Shown here piece by piece: positions 31,994-41,429 of a DNA stretch of 64,000 nt. Below the pieces are notes generated by a model. The model was not told the origin of the DNA. It saw nothing but the letters and a program-made list of their open reading frames with translations, and did no database searches. Each line of letters opens with the position of its first letter. Position 1 is the stretch's first letter. The DNA is from Myxococcota bacterium (GTDB lineage Bacteria; Myxococcota_A; UBA796), in NCBI GenBank assembly GCA_029251165.1, contig JAQXDW010000024.1, positions 62,001 through 126,000 on the forward strand, read 5' to 3'. A program made the translations under genes and the position numbers.

Positions 31994-34306
31994 ATGCTCC
32001 TCGAGCGTCCTCGCTGGTCGTCCATGTCGATGGGGCAATTATTATGGGCGCTGCGCCCTGAATGCGTCGGCTCTCCAGCGGGCTGCGCACCCCTCGCAGG
32101 GGCCTGTATTGTGGCCTCTCCACTGCGTCACCGGCTCGAAAGTTCGGTAATCACGGTTCGATTCGTCTGCAGAGCAGCCCGTGGGACCTCTCCAAGTCCC
32201 TCCCCTCAAGCAGCCCCAGCCACTATCATCCATTCCATCGCTCTCACCCCAACCAGCCGCGTCTGGAGTCTCCAGCGCACTGTCTCTCTCACCCTCTCCG
32301 GGATGGTCCTCCTCACTGCAGGCTCCATCATCTGGGGCACCTACGTTCGCTCCCGCGACACCATCCTCATCAACTCCGAGGAGCTCATCCTGCAGGCGGC
32401 TCGCGAGAGCCAGGAGCGTGTCCTCGCCTACCTTGAGCCCGCCGCCCGCACCGTCCGCCAGCTCAACCGCCTCCACGTCCAGTCCTCTGTCGACCTCGAT
32501 GACTTCGCTGCAGCGGAGGGCATTCTCTTCGCACTGCAGCACGCTCAGCCCGAGATCTCGATGCTCGGCTATGGCGCTGAAGACGGCCGCTTCCTGATGG
32601 TCGAGCGCACCACCGAGGGCGCGCTCTGGACGAAGGAGGTCTCCCCAGGCACCGGAGCCATCTGGCGACTGCGCGCCCCGTCCGGTGGGCTGGCCGACGT
32701 CACCGCCATCGAGCCCGACCCGACCGATGCCTACGACCCCCGAATCCGGCCCTGGTACCAGGGCGCGCGCGCCGCAGAGGGACTCATCTGGACGGACGTC
32801 TACGTCTTCTGGAGCCGAAAGGAGCCCGGGATCACCGTGGCGGTCCCGGTCGATGACGGCGTCGTCAGCGCCGACGTACGCCTCCGCGAGCTGTCCGGCT
32901 TCCTGGAGAGCCTCGACCTCAGCGACCACAGCGTCGCCTTCATCATGGACTATCGCGGCCGCCTCATCGCGACCTCCGAGGGCGAGGCGCTGCTGACGGA
33001 TCGCGCGCTCATTGCCGCAGCCGCCTCCGTCACTCCCTCCATCGCCGCGCTGGCCGCCGCGCCGTCGGTGCAGGCGTTTGTGTCCGGCAGCGATGCCCCC
33101 TCCCAGACCGTGCGGTTCTCCGTCGACGACGCTCCCCACATCGGCGGGCTGATCCCGCTGTCGATCGGCTCGGAGCGAGAGTGGCTCGTCGGCGTGACGG
33201 CCCCGGAGTCCGACTTCCTCGGCGCGCTCCACGACGCCAACCGAAGGAACGCCATCATCGGCGCGATCCTGATGCTGGCCGCCCTCATCCTCTCCCGCAT
33301 CCTCGCCCGCTGGATCGCTGGCACCCTACAGGTCCTCGTCATCGAGAGCGCCCGGGTCCGTGCGCTTCAGCTCGACCGTGGCGATCGGGCCGGGGCGCGG
33401 TTTCGAGAGGTCGCCGACGTCATCGATGCCTTCGAGGACATGAAGACCGGCCTGCGCGCCTTCCAGCGCTACCTGCCGATCAAGCTGGTTCGGGTGCTGC
33501 TGGAGGAGCAGATCGAGCCCCGTCTGGGCGGCGTGGAGCGGCAGATCTCGCTGTACTTCTCCGATGTCGGCGGCTTCACCACCATCTCTGAGCGACTCGG
33601 TCCACTCCGAATGGCTGAGCGACTCGGCGACTACCTCGGCATGCTCTCGACCACCATCCAGGAGAGCGACGGCACCGTCGTGCAGTTCGTCGGGGATGAG
33701 GTCATGGCGATGTGGGGCGCGCCGCTGCCGGTTCCTGACCACGCTGACCGGGTCTGCGAGGCGGCCTTGACCGTACAGGAGCGCATCCCTGACCTCTGGG
33801 AGGTCGACGAGAGCCACCCGCTGATGCACACCCGCATCGGCCTGCACACCGCCACTGTCGTCGTCGGCCACTTCGGTGCTCGAGACCGCATGTACTACGG
33901 GGCCATCGGCGACGGCGTAAACCTCGCCAGCCGACTGGAGAGCGCCAACAAGCAGTACGGAACCAAGATCCTCGTCTCCGACGCCACCCGCGCGCTCGTC
34001 ACCCCGGATGCCTTCGTCTTCCGGCTCATCGATCGGATCATCGCCAAGGGCAAGCGAGAGCCGACGACCATCTACGAGCTGATCGGACGCCACGGGCAGA
34101 TCTCCAGCACCGATCGGGCAAAGATTGAACGCTACGAGGCGGCATTCGCCGACTACCAGGCCCGCCGATTCACTGACGCCGCCGCGCAGCTTGCCGAGCA
34201 TCCCGATGATCCCCCCGCGGTCATGCTCCGCAAGCGCTGCCAGCACTACAGCGAGCACCCGCCAGATGAGGAATGGGACGGGGTGTATGTGATGGTCACC
34301 AAGTAG
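31994..34306 (+). CDS. Class III adenylate/guanylate cyclase with Cache sensor
   Basis: From about residue 90 there is a transmembrane helix (LTLSGMVLLTAGSIIWG), a periplasmic double-Cache-like domain with DPRIRPWYQGAR and FIMDYRGRLIATSEG, a second helix near residue 417, a short linker and a class III cyclase domain. The catalytic metal residues are in YFSDVGGFTTISERLG and QFVGDEVMAMWGAP; the IGDGVNLASRLE segment contributes Asn and Arg for catalysis. It should make cAMP (or cGMP) in response to an extracellular ligand. The listed start is only the first ATG in frame: the N-terminal 90 residues look non-coding, contain a hairpin at 32046, and the true start may be an unusual codon nearer 32230. 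Confidence 0.82.
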   Translation: MLLERPRWSSMSMGQLLWALRPECVGSPAGCAPLAGACIVASPLRHRLESSVITVRFVCRAARGTSPSPSPQAAPATIIHSIALTPTSRVWSLQRTVSLTLSGMVLLTAGSIIWGTYVRSRDTILINSEELILQAARESQERVLAYLEPAARTVRQLNRLHVQSSVDLDDFAAAEGILFALQHAQPEISMLGYGAEDGRFLMVERTTEGALWTKEVSPGTGAIWRLRAPSGGLADVTAIEPDPTDAYDPRIRPWYQGARAAEGLIWTDVYVFWSRKEPGITVAVPVDDGVVSADVRLRELSGFLESLDLSDHSVAFIMDYRGRLIATSEGEALLTDRALIAAAASVTPSIAALAAAPSVQAFVSGSDAPSQTVRFSVDDAPHIGGLIPLSIGSEREWLVGVTAPESDFLGALHDANRRNAIIGAILMLAALILSRILARWIAGTLQVLVIESARVRALQLDRGDRAGARFREVADVIDAFEDMKTGLRAFQRYLPIKLVRVLLEEQIEPRLGGVERQISLYFSDVGGFTTISERLGPLRMAERLGDYLGMLSTTIQESDGTVVQFVGDEVMAMWGAPLPVPDHADRVCEAALTVQERIPDLWEVDESHPLMHTRIGLHTATVVVGHFGARDRMYYGAIGDGVNLASRLESANKQYGTKILVSDATRALVTPDAFVFRLIDRIIAKGKREPTTIYELIGRHGQISSTDRAKIERYEAAFADYQARRFTDAAAQLAEHPDDPPAVMLRKRCQHYSEHPPDEEWDGVYVMVTK
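32046..32058. other. Perfect hairpin GGGCGC-T-GCGCCC
   Basis: A 13-bp palindrome in the doubtful 5' end of the cyclase gene. No T-run follows, so it is not a standard terminator; it may be a leader structure or an operator. Confidence 0.45.
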
Positions 34307-34514
34307 GCCCAGAGGCCGCGGCGGTCTCCAGGAAGGCTCTAAGCGCGACCCGCTGGACAGCCCGCGCAGCGTCATCACCCCATCAAGCCGGCGCAGGATT
34401 GAGGCGAGGCGCAGTGTGCTGAGTGCGGCCCGCACACGCTCCACGTCGGCTCATCGAGCCATGCGCAGAGACAATCAAGCAGAGAAGCAGCCTGGCGACA
34501 AACTACACTGGGGC

Positions 34515-35828
34515 ATGCTCCTTCTCTTCCTCCTCTTCTCCTGCAAGCACCGCAGCGTCGAGGAGTTGCCAGCAGAATCCGTCCCCCGTCCGGCCCTGTG
34601 GGGAGACATCTCGCTGGCTGGTCAGGCCCTGGTCGGACCGGCGGGCTCACAGGCTGGCGGCAGCGTTGCGGGTGTGGGTGACATCAACGGCGACGGCTAC
34701 GCAGACGTGCTCATCGGCGCCGATGAGCTCGGGGTCGCCTACCTGCTCTCCGGCACGCAGTCGCCCGGACCGCTCGTGCCCGTCGCCACCCTCACCGGCC
34801 CCACAGGCGCCGGACGCTCGGTGGCTGGTGTCGGAGACATCGACGGCGACGGCTACGCAGACGTGCTCATCGGCGGGGGCAGCACAGCGGGGGATGCCTG
34901 GCTCGCCTACGGACCGCTCACCGGCACCGTCACGCTGCTGGATGGCTGGACCGGCAGCAGCGGCGACGGCAGCGGCTTCACCGTCGCCGGTCCCGGCGAT
35001 CTCACTGGAGATGGGCACGGCGATCTCCTCATCGCAGCGCCCCGCTCCAGCCAGGGTGCCGGCACCATCTGGCTGCTGCCCGCCAATGCTGAGCCCGGCA
35101 GCTTCACCGAGGCTGCCGTCGCCACCCTCACCGGTGCAGCACCCCGAGGCTTCGCGGGCTACGCGATGGACAGCGCCGGGGACGTTGACGGTGACGGCCA
35201 CCGCGACCTCATCGTTGGCGCGTGGGGAGCGGCTGGATTCACCGGAGAGGCTGCGATCGTCCTCGGCCCGATCACCGCAGATGCATCCCTCGCCGACGCC
35301 GATCTGCGGCTGGCCGGGGTCACCGCCTGGGACCTCGCCGGGTTCAGCGTCTCCGGCGCCGGAGACGTCACCGGAGATGGCCGAGATGACGTCATCGTCG
35401 GTGCATACGGGGTCGATGGTGCCGACTACTCTGTGGGGGCGGCATACGTGATCGCCGGGGGAATCTCGCGGGGGCGCACCCTGGATGCAGCGGTCGCGCG
35501 GCTGATGGGAGAGACCGGGGGCGACAACACCGGCTGGTCGGTGTCCGGTGCCGGAGACGTCAACGACGACGGCGTCCCCGACCTGCTCGTTGGGGCAACC
35601 GGACTCGACGCTGGGGTCGGTGAGGGCGGCGGAGGCTGGCTGTTCTACGGCCCGGTCACCGGCAGCATGAGCGTCCGCGATGCTGGCGTCCGCATCCTCG
35701 GTGAGCACCACAACAGCGGCACCGGACACGCCCTCGATGGTGCCGGTGACATCGACGGTGACGGCATGGCTGACATCCTCATCGGTGCCCCTGGTGCGGC
35801 GTCAGCCTACCTCATCACCCAGCCATAG
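34515..35828 (+). CDS. FG-GAP repeat lipoprotein
   Basis: The signal peptide MLLLFLLFSC is a lipobox. The 437-residue mature protein consists of about seven FG-GAP repeats with calcium loops such as GDINGDGYADVLIG, GDIDGDGYADVLIG and GDVDGDGHRDLIVG, forming an integrin-alpha-like beta-propeller. It lacks the MopE-type repeats of the related protein at 7140. ATG 34515 was chosen as the start of the signal peptide; the frame is open further upstream without leader features. Probably a surface adhesion or scaffold protein. Confidence 0.88.
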   Translation: MLLLFLLFSCKHRSVEELPAESVPRPALWGDISLAGQALVGPAGSQAGGSVAGVGDINGDGYADVLIGADELGVAYLLSGTQSPGPLVPVATLTGPTGAGRSVAGVGDIDGDGYADVLIGGGSTAGDAWLAYGPLTGTVTLLDGWTGSSGDGSGFTVAGPGDLTGDGHGDLLIAAPRSSQGAGTIWLLPANAEPGSFTEAAVATLTGAAPRGFAGYAMDSAGDVDGDGHRDLIVGAWGAAGFTGEAAIVLGPITADASLADADLRLAGVTAWDLAGFSVSGAGDVTGDGRDDVIVGAYGVDGADYSVGAAYVIAGGISRGRTLDAAVARLMGETGGDNTGWSVSGAGDVNDDGVPDLLVGATGLDAGVGEGGGGWLFYGPVTGSMSVRDAGVRILGEHHNSGTGHALDGAGDIDGDGMADILIGAPGAASAYLITQP

Positions 35829-35874
35829 GAGATCGTGGCTGGAGGGCATCCCGGCTGCCGGACAGTCGAGGCGC

Positions 35875-36780
35875 TCAGGCCTTGAGATCCGCCCAGTCAC
35901 GGGGCCGCAGGAAGTCGGTGTGTAGCGCGGCCTCTGGGCTTCCGGGCGCGGGCTGGTGGTCATAGGCCCACCGCACTCGCGGCGGCATGCTCGCCAGGAC
36001 CGCCTCGATGCGGCGTCCCGACTGCACTCCGTACTTCGTCCCTCGGTCGTACAGGAGGTTGAACTCCACGTACCGACCACGACGATACAGCTGCCACTCG
36101 CGCTGCGGCGCGCCGTAGTCCATCGGCAGTCGGCGCTGAAGGATCGGCAGATAGGCCGGGAGGTAGCTGTCGCCCACCCGCTGCACGAAGTCGAAGCAGT
36201 CCGAGAACGGCGCGGCGTTCCAGTCATCAAAGAACACCCCGCCGATGCCCCGAGGCTCGTCGCGGTGGGGGAGGTGAAAGTACTCGTCACACCACTGCTT
36301 GCAGCGCGCGTAGTGCACCCCAGTCGCGGCCTTGGCGGTGGCATGCCAGTGGACGGCGTCCTGCTCAAAGCCATAGTACGGCGTGAGGTCATAGCCACCG
36401 CCGAACCACCAGATCGAGCCCACTCCCTCCTTCTGCGCGAGAAAGAACCGGAGGTTGGCGTGGGAGGTCGGGGCGTAGGGATTCCTGGGATGGACAATGA
36501 GCGACAGCGAGACCGCCTCAAATCGCCCCCCGGCCAGCTCCGGCTTGCGCTTCGTGGCCGCCGGAGGAAGCCGGTCGCCGCGAACGTGGGTGAAATTGAC
36601 CGCCGCTTGCTCGATGGCGCGCCCGCCAGAGAGAATCCGGGGTCGAGAGATGCCGCCGTTGGGATACGGCATCGGGTCTTCCTGAAAGGTCGCGTCTGGC
36701 TCGACGGACTGGAGTCCGCTGCAGATGCGGCCCTGGAGGGTGGAGAGGTAGTCGAAGACAGTCGAGGCATCGGGCGTCAT
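35875..36780 (-). CDS. hemF: Aerobic coproporphyrinogen III oxidase
   Basis: Clear HemF: RAIEQAAVNFTHVRGD, PTSHANLRFFLAQ, WWFGGGYDLTPYYGF, CDEYFHLPHRDEPRGIGGVFFDD and the final RGTKYGVQSGRRIEAVLASMPP are all conserved. The enzyme uses oxygen to decarboxylate coproporphyrinogen III to protoporphyrinogen IX in haem synthesis, in the cytoplasm. ATG 36780 is chosen because MTPDASTVFDYLSTLQ aligns with the usual HemF N-terminus; an upstream ATG at 36816 is possible. No Shine-Dalgarno is evident. No other haem genes are adjacent. Confidence 0.95.
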   Translation of the reverse strand: MTPDASTVFDYLSTLQGRICSGLQSVEPDATFQEDPMPYPNGGISRPRILSGGRAIEQAAVNFTHVRGDRLPPAATKRKPELAGGRFEAVSLSLIVHPRNPYAPTSHANLRFFLAQKEGVGSIWWFGGGYDLTPYYGFEQDAVHWHATAKAATGVHYARCKQWCDEYFHLPHRDEPRGIGGVFFDDWNAAPFSDCFDFVQRVGDSYLPAYLPILQRRLPMDYGAPQREWQLYRRGRYVEFNLLYDRGTKYGVQSGRRIEAVLASMPPRVRWAYDHQPAPGSPEAALHTDFLRPRDWADLKA

Positions 36781-36931
36781 GGACGTGATGTATGCCGAAG
36801 ACTCCGCCCGATCCATCGGCAGCCTGACGCAGTCACAGCGAATGTCGTGGCCAGACAGCGGGAGACGCACCGCCCACGAGCAGCACCCGCCTTCCTCCAG
36901 CAGCCAGCATCATTCCGGGTAGATTCCCCAC

Positions 36932-38131
36932 ATGCTGGCACTGCTTACCCTCACGACCGCTTCCGCCCAAGACTTCATCGTTCGCTACAGCGAGCCGGTC
37001 ATCGGGGAGATGTCAGGCGTCTGGGCCCGAGCGCTTCCCCGAGCGGACGGCTGGAAGATCTCCGTGGGCACCCAGAACGACGTCTGGTTCACCGACCTGA
37101 CCTCCTCCGGAAGCTTCGGCGACTGGGAGATCGATCGGGATCGCAAGATCAACGTCACCAACCACGGAAGCCTCCAGGACAGCTCCGTGCGTCGGTGCCC
37201 AGATGGCTCCTACCAGGTCGTCGGCTCGGCCTCGGTCAGCAGCCCCAACGACAGCGCCTACGTCTTCCGGATCAACGACGACGAGGACTTCTCGCTGCGG
37301 GGGGGCGGCCCGATCGAGAAGTCCGCGAGCGAGCGGCTGCACAACGACATGGCCTCCCTCTGCTCTCCCCTCGCCGAGGGGGCGGCGTTTGTTCAGCTGG
37401 GCAGCGACAACCAGAGTGACTTCCAGAGCACCTTCTTCCACATCGACAGCACCGGCAGCGTGACCGGGAGCACCGATCTGTTCAAGGGACCAAACACCGA
37501 GGGCGCTGGAATCCTGACGGATCCAGAGAGCGGTCAGATCATCGTGCTGGACTTCAACCACCAGCACCAGACCCGCATCTCGATCATGGACGAGCGCTTC
37601 GCAGAGGTGGACTTCTTCAACGTCGACCTGCTGGAGAGCAACTTCCGCCCCTTCTGGCCGCAGGGGTTCATCAAGGTCGGCGACCACTACCTCGTCGCCA
37701 CGATGGGCGTGGATGAGTCGGTGTACGGAATGGTCGACACCGGCGAGATCTTCCTGGTGGTGTTCGATGCAGACTGGAGCGTCGTCGAGCGCACACAGAT
37801 CACGCGCTTCCGGCCCGACAGCAGCGAGGGCGCCATGCGCCCCTGGATTGCACGGCGGGGTGCGCAGGCGCTGGTGACGTTTGACAAGGAGGTCAAGCAC
37901 GGGGTGATCGAGGTCGAGCTGAACCTGGAGGCGTTCGGCGTCGACAGCAGCGCGGACACTGGCTTCGACTACGAGTACCCCGACAGCGACGACGACACAG
38001 ACAGCAGCAGCGGATCGGACACCGGCAGCACGAGCGGTGATGCCAGCTGCGGGGGCTGCGCGACGGGGAGCGGCGCTGGGCTCCTCGCGGTGCTGCTGCC
38101 GCTGCTCGGGGTGGTGCGGCGGCGCGCCTGA
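36932..38131 (+). CDS. Exported protein with MYXO-CTERM-like anchor
   Basis: A signal peptide (MLALLTLTTASA) precedes about 330 residues of beta-rich sequence of propeller type (SVGTQNDVWFTDL, FFHIDSTGSVTG, IIVLDFNHQHQTRISIMDE). Then comes an Asp/Ser/Gly-rich spacer and the C-terminal CGGCATGSG, a hydrophobic helix and RRRA, the tripartite signal of MYXO-CTERM proteins that are processed and surface-attached. The function of the propeller part is not known. Confidence 0.82.
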   Translation: MLALLTLTTASAQDFIVRYSEPVIGEMSGVWARALPRADGWKISVGTQNDVWFTDLTSSGSFGDWEIDRDRKINVTNHGSLQDSSVRRCPDGSYQVVGSASVSSPNDSAYVFRINDDEDFSLRGGGPIEKSASERLHNDMASLCSPLAEGAAFVQLGSDNQSDFQSTFFHIDSTGSVTGSTDLFKGPNTEGAGILTDPESGQIIVLDFNHQHQTRISIMDERFAEVDFFNVDLLESNFRPFWPQGFIKVGDHYLVATMGVDESVYGMVDTGEIFLVVFDADWSVVERTQITRFRPDSSEGAMRPWIARRGAQALVTFDKEVKHGVIEVELNLEAFGVDSSADTGFDYEYPDSDDDTDSSSGSDTGSTSGDASCGGCATGSGAGLLAVLLPLLGVVRRRA

Positions 38132-38188
38132 GGACGGCGATCCTTGGTGCTCCTGGGCGCTCTCGCAGCGCACCGCCCCCGCTGAGGG

Positions 38189-39202
38189 TCACACCGACGG
38201 CTTCTCGGCCACGATCCGCCAGTTCAGGTCCGCGATCTTCGCCTTCTCAGCATCGGTCCACGCCTGACCGCCCCGCTGCAGCAGCTCCAGAGACTCCTCG
38301 ACCCAGGGCGGCAGGATGCGCGCGGCCTCCAGGAGGCGAATCACCCGCCGCCCCGCCAGGATCAGGTCGCGCTTCTGCTCACAGAGCGGCCAGGCCGGAC
38401 TCTGAGAGGGTGCAGAGGAGATGATCGAGAACCCAGCCCGCTCCAGCGCCGCGCAGACGTCCGCCGGGTACATCGACTGGGTGGCTGCCAGCGTCGGAAG
38501 GAACAGCCGGTGCAGCGCGACATGCGCGTCGTTGCTCCAGTCAAAGTGCGGGGAGAGCAGGTACTCCGAGCAGGAATACCGGGCGCCCGGCTTGAGGACC
38601 CGGAACATCTCCGCAGCATGCGCGTCCAGCTCGGCCTTCTTGAAGAACGGCCAGACCGCCTGAAAGGAGAAGCACCCCTCGAAGGTCTCGGAGGGGTAGT
38701 CGAGCGGCTCGTGGTGGTTGCCGACCTGGAAGTGGAGCCGATCGCTCATCTGACACTGCGCCGCCCAGTCTCGGGCGTTGCCCACCTGGTCGGGATCGAT
38801 GTTGTAGCCGGAGACCTGGCCGCCGGTCAGCGTGGCAAAGTAGTGGGAGATCCGCCCCCGCCCGCAGCCCATGTCCAGCAGGTGGCTCTCGGCCGGCCTC
38901 GACAGGTTCAGCCCCTCCAGCACAGCCTGCTCGCAGAGCAGCTGGTTTCCATACAGCCCCTGAGTCTCATCGAGCTGAGGTGGGATGTAGAGCTTCTCAA
39001 TGTCGAAGATCGAGAGCATGTTGTTGAGAACCTTGTAGTAGGCCGCGACGGCCTTCGTCTCGTCCTCGGTCTCGGTCTCCTCGCCGGCCTGCATCCGCTG
39101 AAAGAAGCGGTATGCATCGATGCAGCCCTGCTTGTCTTCCTCCGACAGCGCAGCGAGGCGCCTCACCCCGTCCAGGGCGGTCTTGGCTCTGTACAGCTTC
39201 AT
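38189..39202 (-). CDS. SAM-dependent methyltransferase, sterol/small-molecule type
   Basis: Motif I is LLDMGCGRGRISHYF near residue 109, followed by SGYNIDPDQVGNA (motif II acidic residue) and FSFQAVWPFFKKAELDAHAAEMFRVLKPG (motifs III-IV). The C-terminal half with HFDWSNDAHVALHRLFLP has the look of the sterol C-methyltransferase (Erg6-like) subgroup. The 337-residue length fits. GGAG precedes ATG 39202. Myxobacteria make sterols and related lipids, so this is plausible, but the substrate is an inference. Confidence 0.78.
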   Translation of the reverse strand: MKLYRAKTALDGVRRLAALSEEDKQGCIDAYRFFQRMQAGEETETEDETKAVAAYYKVLNNMLSIFDIEKLYIPPQLDETQGLYGNQLLCEQAVLEGLNLSRPAESHLLDMGCGRGRISHYFATLTGGQVSGYNIDPDQVGNARDWAAQCQMSDRLHFQVGNHHEPLDYPSETFEGCFSFQAVWPFFKKAELDAHAAEMFRVLKPGARYSCSEYLLSPHFDWSNDAHVALHRLFLPTLAATQSMYPADVCAALERAGFSIISSAPSQSPAWPLCEQKRDLILAGRRVIRLLEAARILPPWVEESLELLQRGGQAWTDAEKAKIADLNWRIVAEKPSV

Positions 39203-39349
39203 CGTGCGCTCTCCTCACGCCAACTCTACACGCTACCGGACGCAGGGCCGACACGCACGCTGAGGAGCATGGTCCGCTGCGACATCGACAGGGGATGCCG
39301 GCCGACGACACGTGCGGGCCGAAGGGGGCCACGCCGCGAGGCGTGCGCC

Positions 39350-40807
39350 CTACAGCGCCCCGCCTGCTGCGAGCTCTTGGAGACGCCCCAGGACCGGACG
39401 AGGCTCGCGGGCCTTGGTGTCCTTGTCGAGCGCGTTGAGGCCGAACCGAAGGTCGAAGCCATGGTTCCACTCGTAGTTATCCACCCACGACCAGTACAGG
39501 TAGCCGCGCACATCGGCCCCCCGCGCCATCGCCTCAGACAGCGCCGTGAGGTGCCCCTCCAAGACCTCGACCCCCTGCTCCTCGACGTACGGCGTGCCGT
39601 TCTCGGTGATGATAATCGGGAGCTCGTACGACGCCGCGATGTCCACAACAGCCCCCAGCCCCTCAGGATACGGATCCCAGGAGAACTCAGGGTAGAAGTC
39701 AAACACCGGAATGTCGGGGAGAAGCTGAACCCAGGAGCGTACGACGACCTGGTTGTAGTAATTCACCCCAAGCCAGTCCAGCCGGCTCGCCAGCTCCGGG
39801 CGGTTTGTGTCGAAGACACCGTCGAGGTCCTCGTCCCAGTCGCCCGTGGTCAAGGCCTCCAGGAACAGCCGGTGGTAGAGGTGGTCCATGTGCACCGCAG
39901 CCGCAGCGTCTTCCTCGCTGTCGGTCTCCGGGGTGATCGCGACCATGTTCAGCACGATGCCGATCGCTGCGGCGTCGCCGTCACCGTCGGCGTCGATGGT
40001 GTCGTTGGCGACCACCGCGTCGTACATCACCGCGTGGCCCTCGATCTGGTTGCGCAGGGTCGCGACGACCTGAGATGAGGCCATCAGCAGCCCCGGCGGC
40101 GCGCTGCGATCCTCACCCGGCAGCAGGTAGCCAGACAGGGTCGTGGCGAACGGCTCGTTGAGGGTCGCCCACTGATCGACCTCGCCACCAAACTCCATGG
40201 CCGCAAAGCCCGAGTACAGTGCAATCAGCGGCAGGATTCGCTCCCCATCCACCCACCCGCTGGCGGTGCAGCCCTCCGGATCGTTGTGGCATGCCACCCC
40301 GTCGTGGACCCACAGCGGGAGCGTGTAGTGGTTGAGCGTGACCAGCGGCGTGATGTTGTTGACCTCCAGGGCCGCGAACATCTCGTGGTAGCGAGCGACT
40401 GCTCCCGCGTCTGCGTAGTCCGCCAGCTCTGCGACCGTCGTGGCTGCGGCTGCGGCACCATCAGGGAACAGCCGGGACCACTCCAGCGACATCCGGTAGC
40501 TGTTCAGCCCCGCAGCAGCCATCGCCGCGGCATCGTCCTCGAACAGCTCCCACATTCCCGGCCCGTTGCCGACCGACTCGCCAGAGACGAACAGGGTGTC
40601 GTCTGCGATGATCTGATCGGTGGTGACCCACTGGTACCAGTCGCTGGCGGTGTCGTCGCACGTCGCGGCGTCCCAGGTCGGGCAGCCCATGTCCACCTGA
40701 AAGCCTGCCGTAGCACTCCCCCAGAGAAAGGAGTCCGGAAAGGGGGTCGTGGCAGAGTCGTCGCCGCGATCGGTACAGGCACTGAGGAGGGGCAGAAGAA
40801 TCAGCAT
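39350..40807 (-). CDS. Glycoside hydrolase family 1 lipoprotein (beta-glucosidase-like)
   Basis: The lipobox LLSAC marks an exported lipoprotein. The GH1 barrel follows: FLWGSATAGFQVD at the start, SYRMSLEWSRLFP, the acid/base Glu in WATLNEPFATT near residue 220, WLGVNYYNQ, and the nucleophile Glu in IIITENGTPYVEE near residue 405, then YLYWSWVDNYEWNHGF. GH1 enzymes release beta-linked glucose or galactose. Exported GH1 lipoproteins are uncommon, most members being cytoplasmic. The 485-residue length is normal. The gene stands alone. Confidence 0.9.
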   Translation of the reverse strand: MLILLPLLSACTDRGDDSATTPFPDSFLWGSATAGFQVDMGCPTWDAATCDDTASDWYQWVTTDQIIADDTLFVSGESVGNGPGMWELFEDDAAAMAAAGLNSYRMSLEWSRLFPDGAAAAATTVAELADYADAGAVARYHEMFAALEVNNITPLVTLNHYTLPLWVHDGVACHNDPEGCTASGWVDGERILPLIALYSGFAAMEFGGEVDQWATLNEPFATTLSGYLLPGEDRSAPPGLLMASSQVVATLRNQIEGHAVMYDAVVANDTIDADGDGDAAAIGIVLNMVAITPETDSEEDAAAAVHMDHLYHRLFLEALTTGDWDEDLDGVFDTNRPELASRLDWLGVNYYNQVVVRSWVQLLPDIPVFDFYPEFSWDPYPEGLGAVVDIAASYELPIIITENGTPYVEEQGVEVLEGHLTALSEAMARGADVRGYLYWSWVDNYEWNHGFDLRFGLNALDKDTKAREPRPVLGRLQELAAGGAL

Positions 40808-41012
40808 GCCGATTTTTTAGGCCAGTTTCACGGCAATGACCAGCAACAAACGTGTAGACGCGTGCGATTTGCAGCGCCGCGGGCTGGAGAACCTGAGGTG
40901 CTCATCGGGTTCTTGTCGTGGCAGGCTTCGGTGAACACGCTGCCCACCTCAGACGATGCAACCCAGGCAGCCACCGCGCCTCAGCCGGGGAAGAGATCAT
41001 CGAGCCGGGGGA

Positions 41013-41375
41013 TCAATCCACCAACCCGACCAGCTGCGCCTCATCGCACTCCCACCACTCCGGATCCATCACCGGCATGCCCTTTACATCGTGGTAGGCG
41101 CGGATCTTGATGTGATCGCCTTCCTTGATCGCGGCGAATGAGGTGTCATAGCCCTCACAGTTGAAGCCATCCTCGAACAGAATCGCGAACTGCACCGACT
41201 GGCGGGTAGTCTCTTCACCACTCCGAGGAAAGCCCTTGTTAAAGGTTCCAATCCGCTTCACAACCCCTTCGTGATGGATCGGCATGAGCCGGGTGAGGAT
41301 TCCCCGAGCCTGCCACCCCAGCAGCGGCCCTCCGATGAACACCGCAGCAATCGCTGCCTTGACCTTCCAGGACAT
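41013..41375 (-). CDS. Small membrane-anchored protein, unknown
   Basis: ATG 41375 has GGAGGG nearby. The 120-residue protein has an N-terminal membrane anchor (AAIAAVFIGGPLLGWQA) and a soluble domain of about 85 residues (SVQFAILFEDGFNCEGYDT, GDHIKIRAYHDVKG) that may be a small beta-barrel. The family is not recognised. It diverges from the PAP2 phosphatase gene with 54 bp between starts. Confidence 0.65.
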   Translation of the reverse strand: MSWKVKAAIAAVFIGGPLLGWQARGILTRLMPIHHEGVVKRIGTFNKGFPRSGEETTRQSVQFAILFEDGFNCEGYDTSFAAIKEGDHIKIRAYHDVKGMPVMDPEWWECDEAQLVGLVD

Positions 41376-41429
41376 CCACCCTCCACTGCGCGCATCGTAC
41401 GCTGCCGCCGTCGTGCCATATTGCAGGCG

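Noticed and set aside
32140..32180. tRNA-like GGTTCGATTC sequence
   Set aside because: The flanking bases do not form a T-stem or acceptor stem, and no anticodon arm can be drawn.
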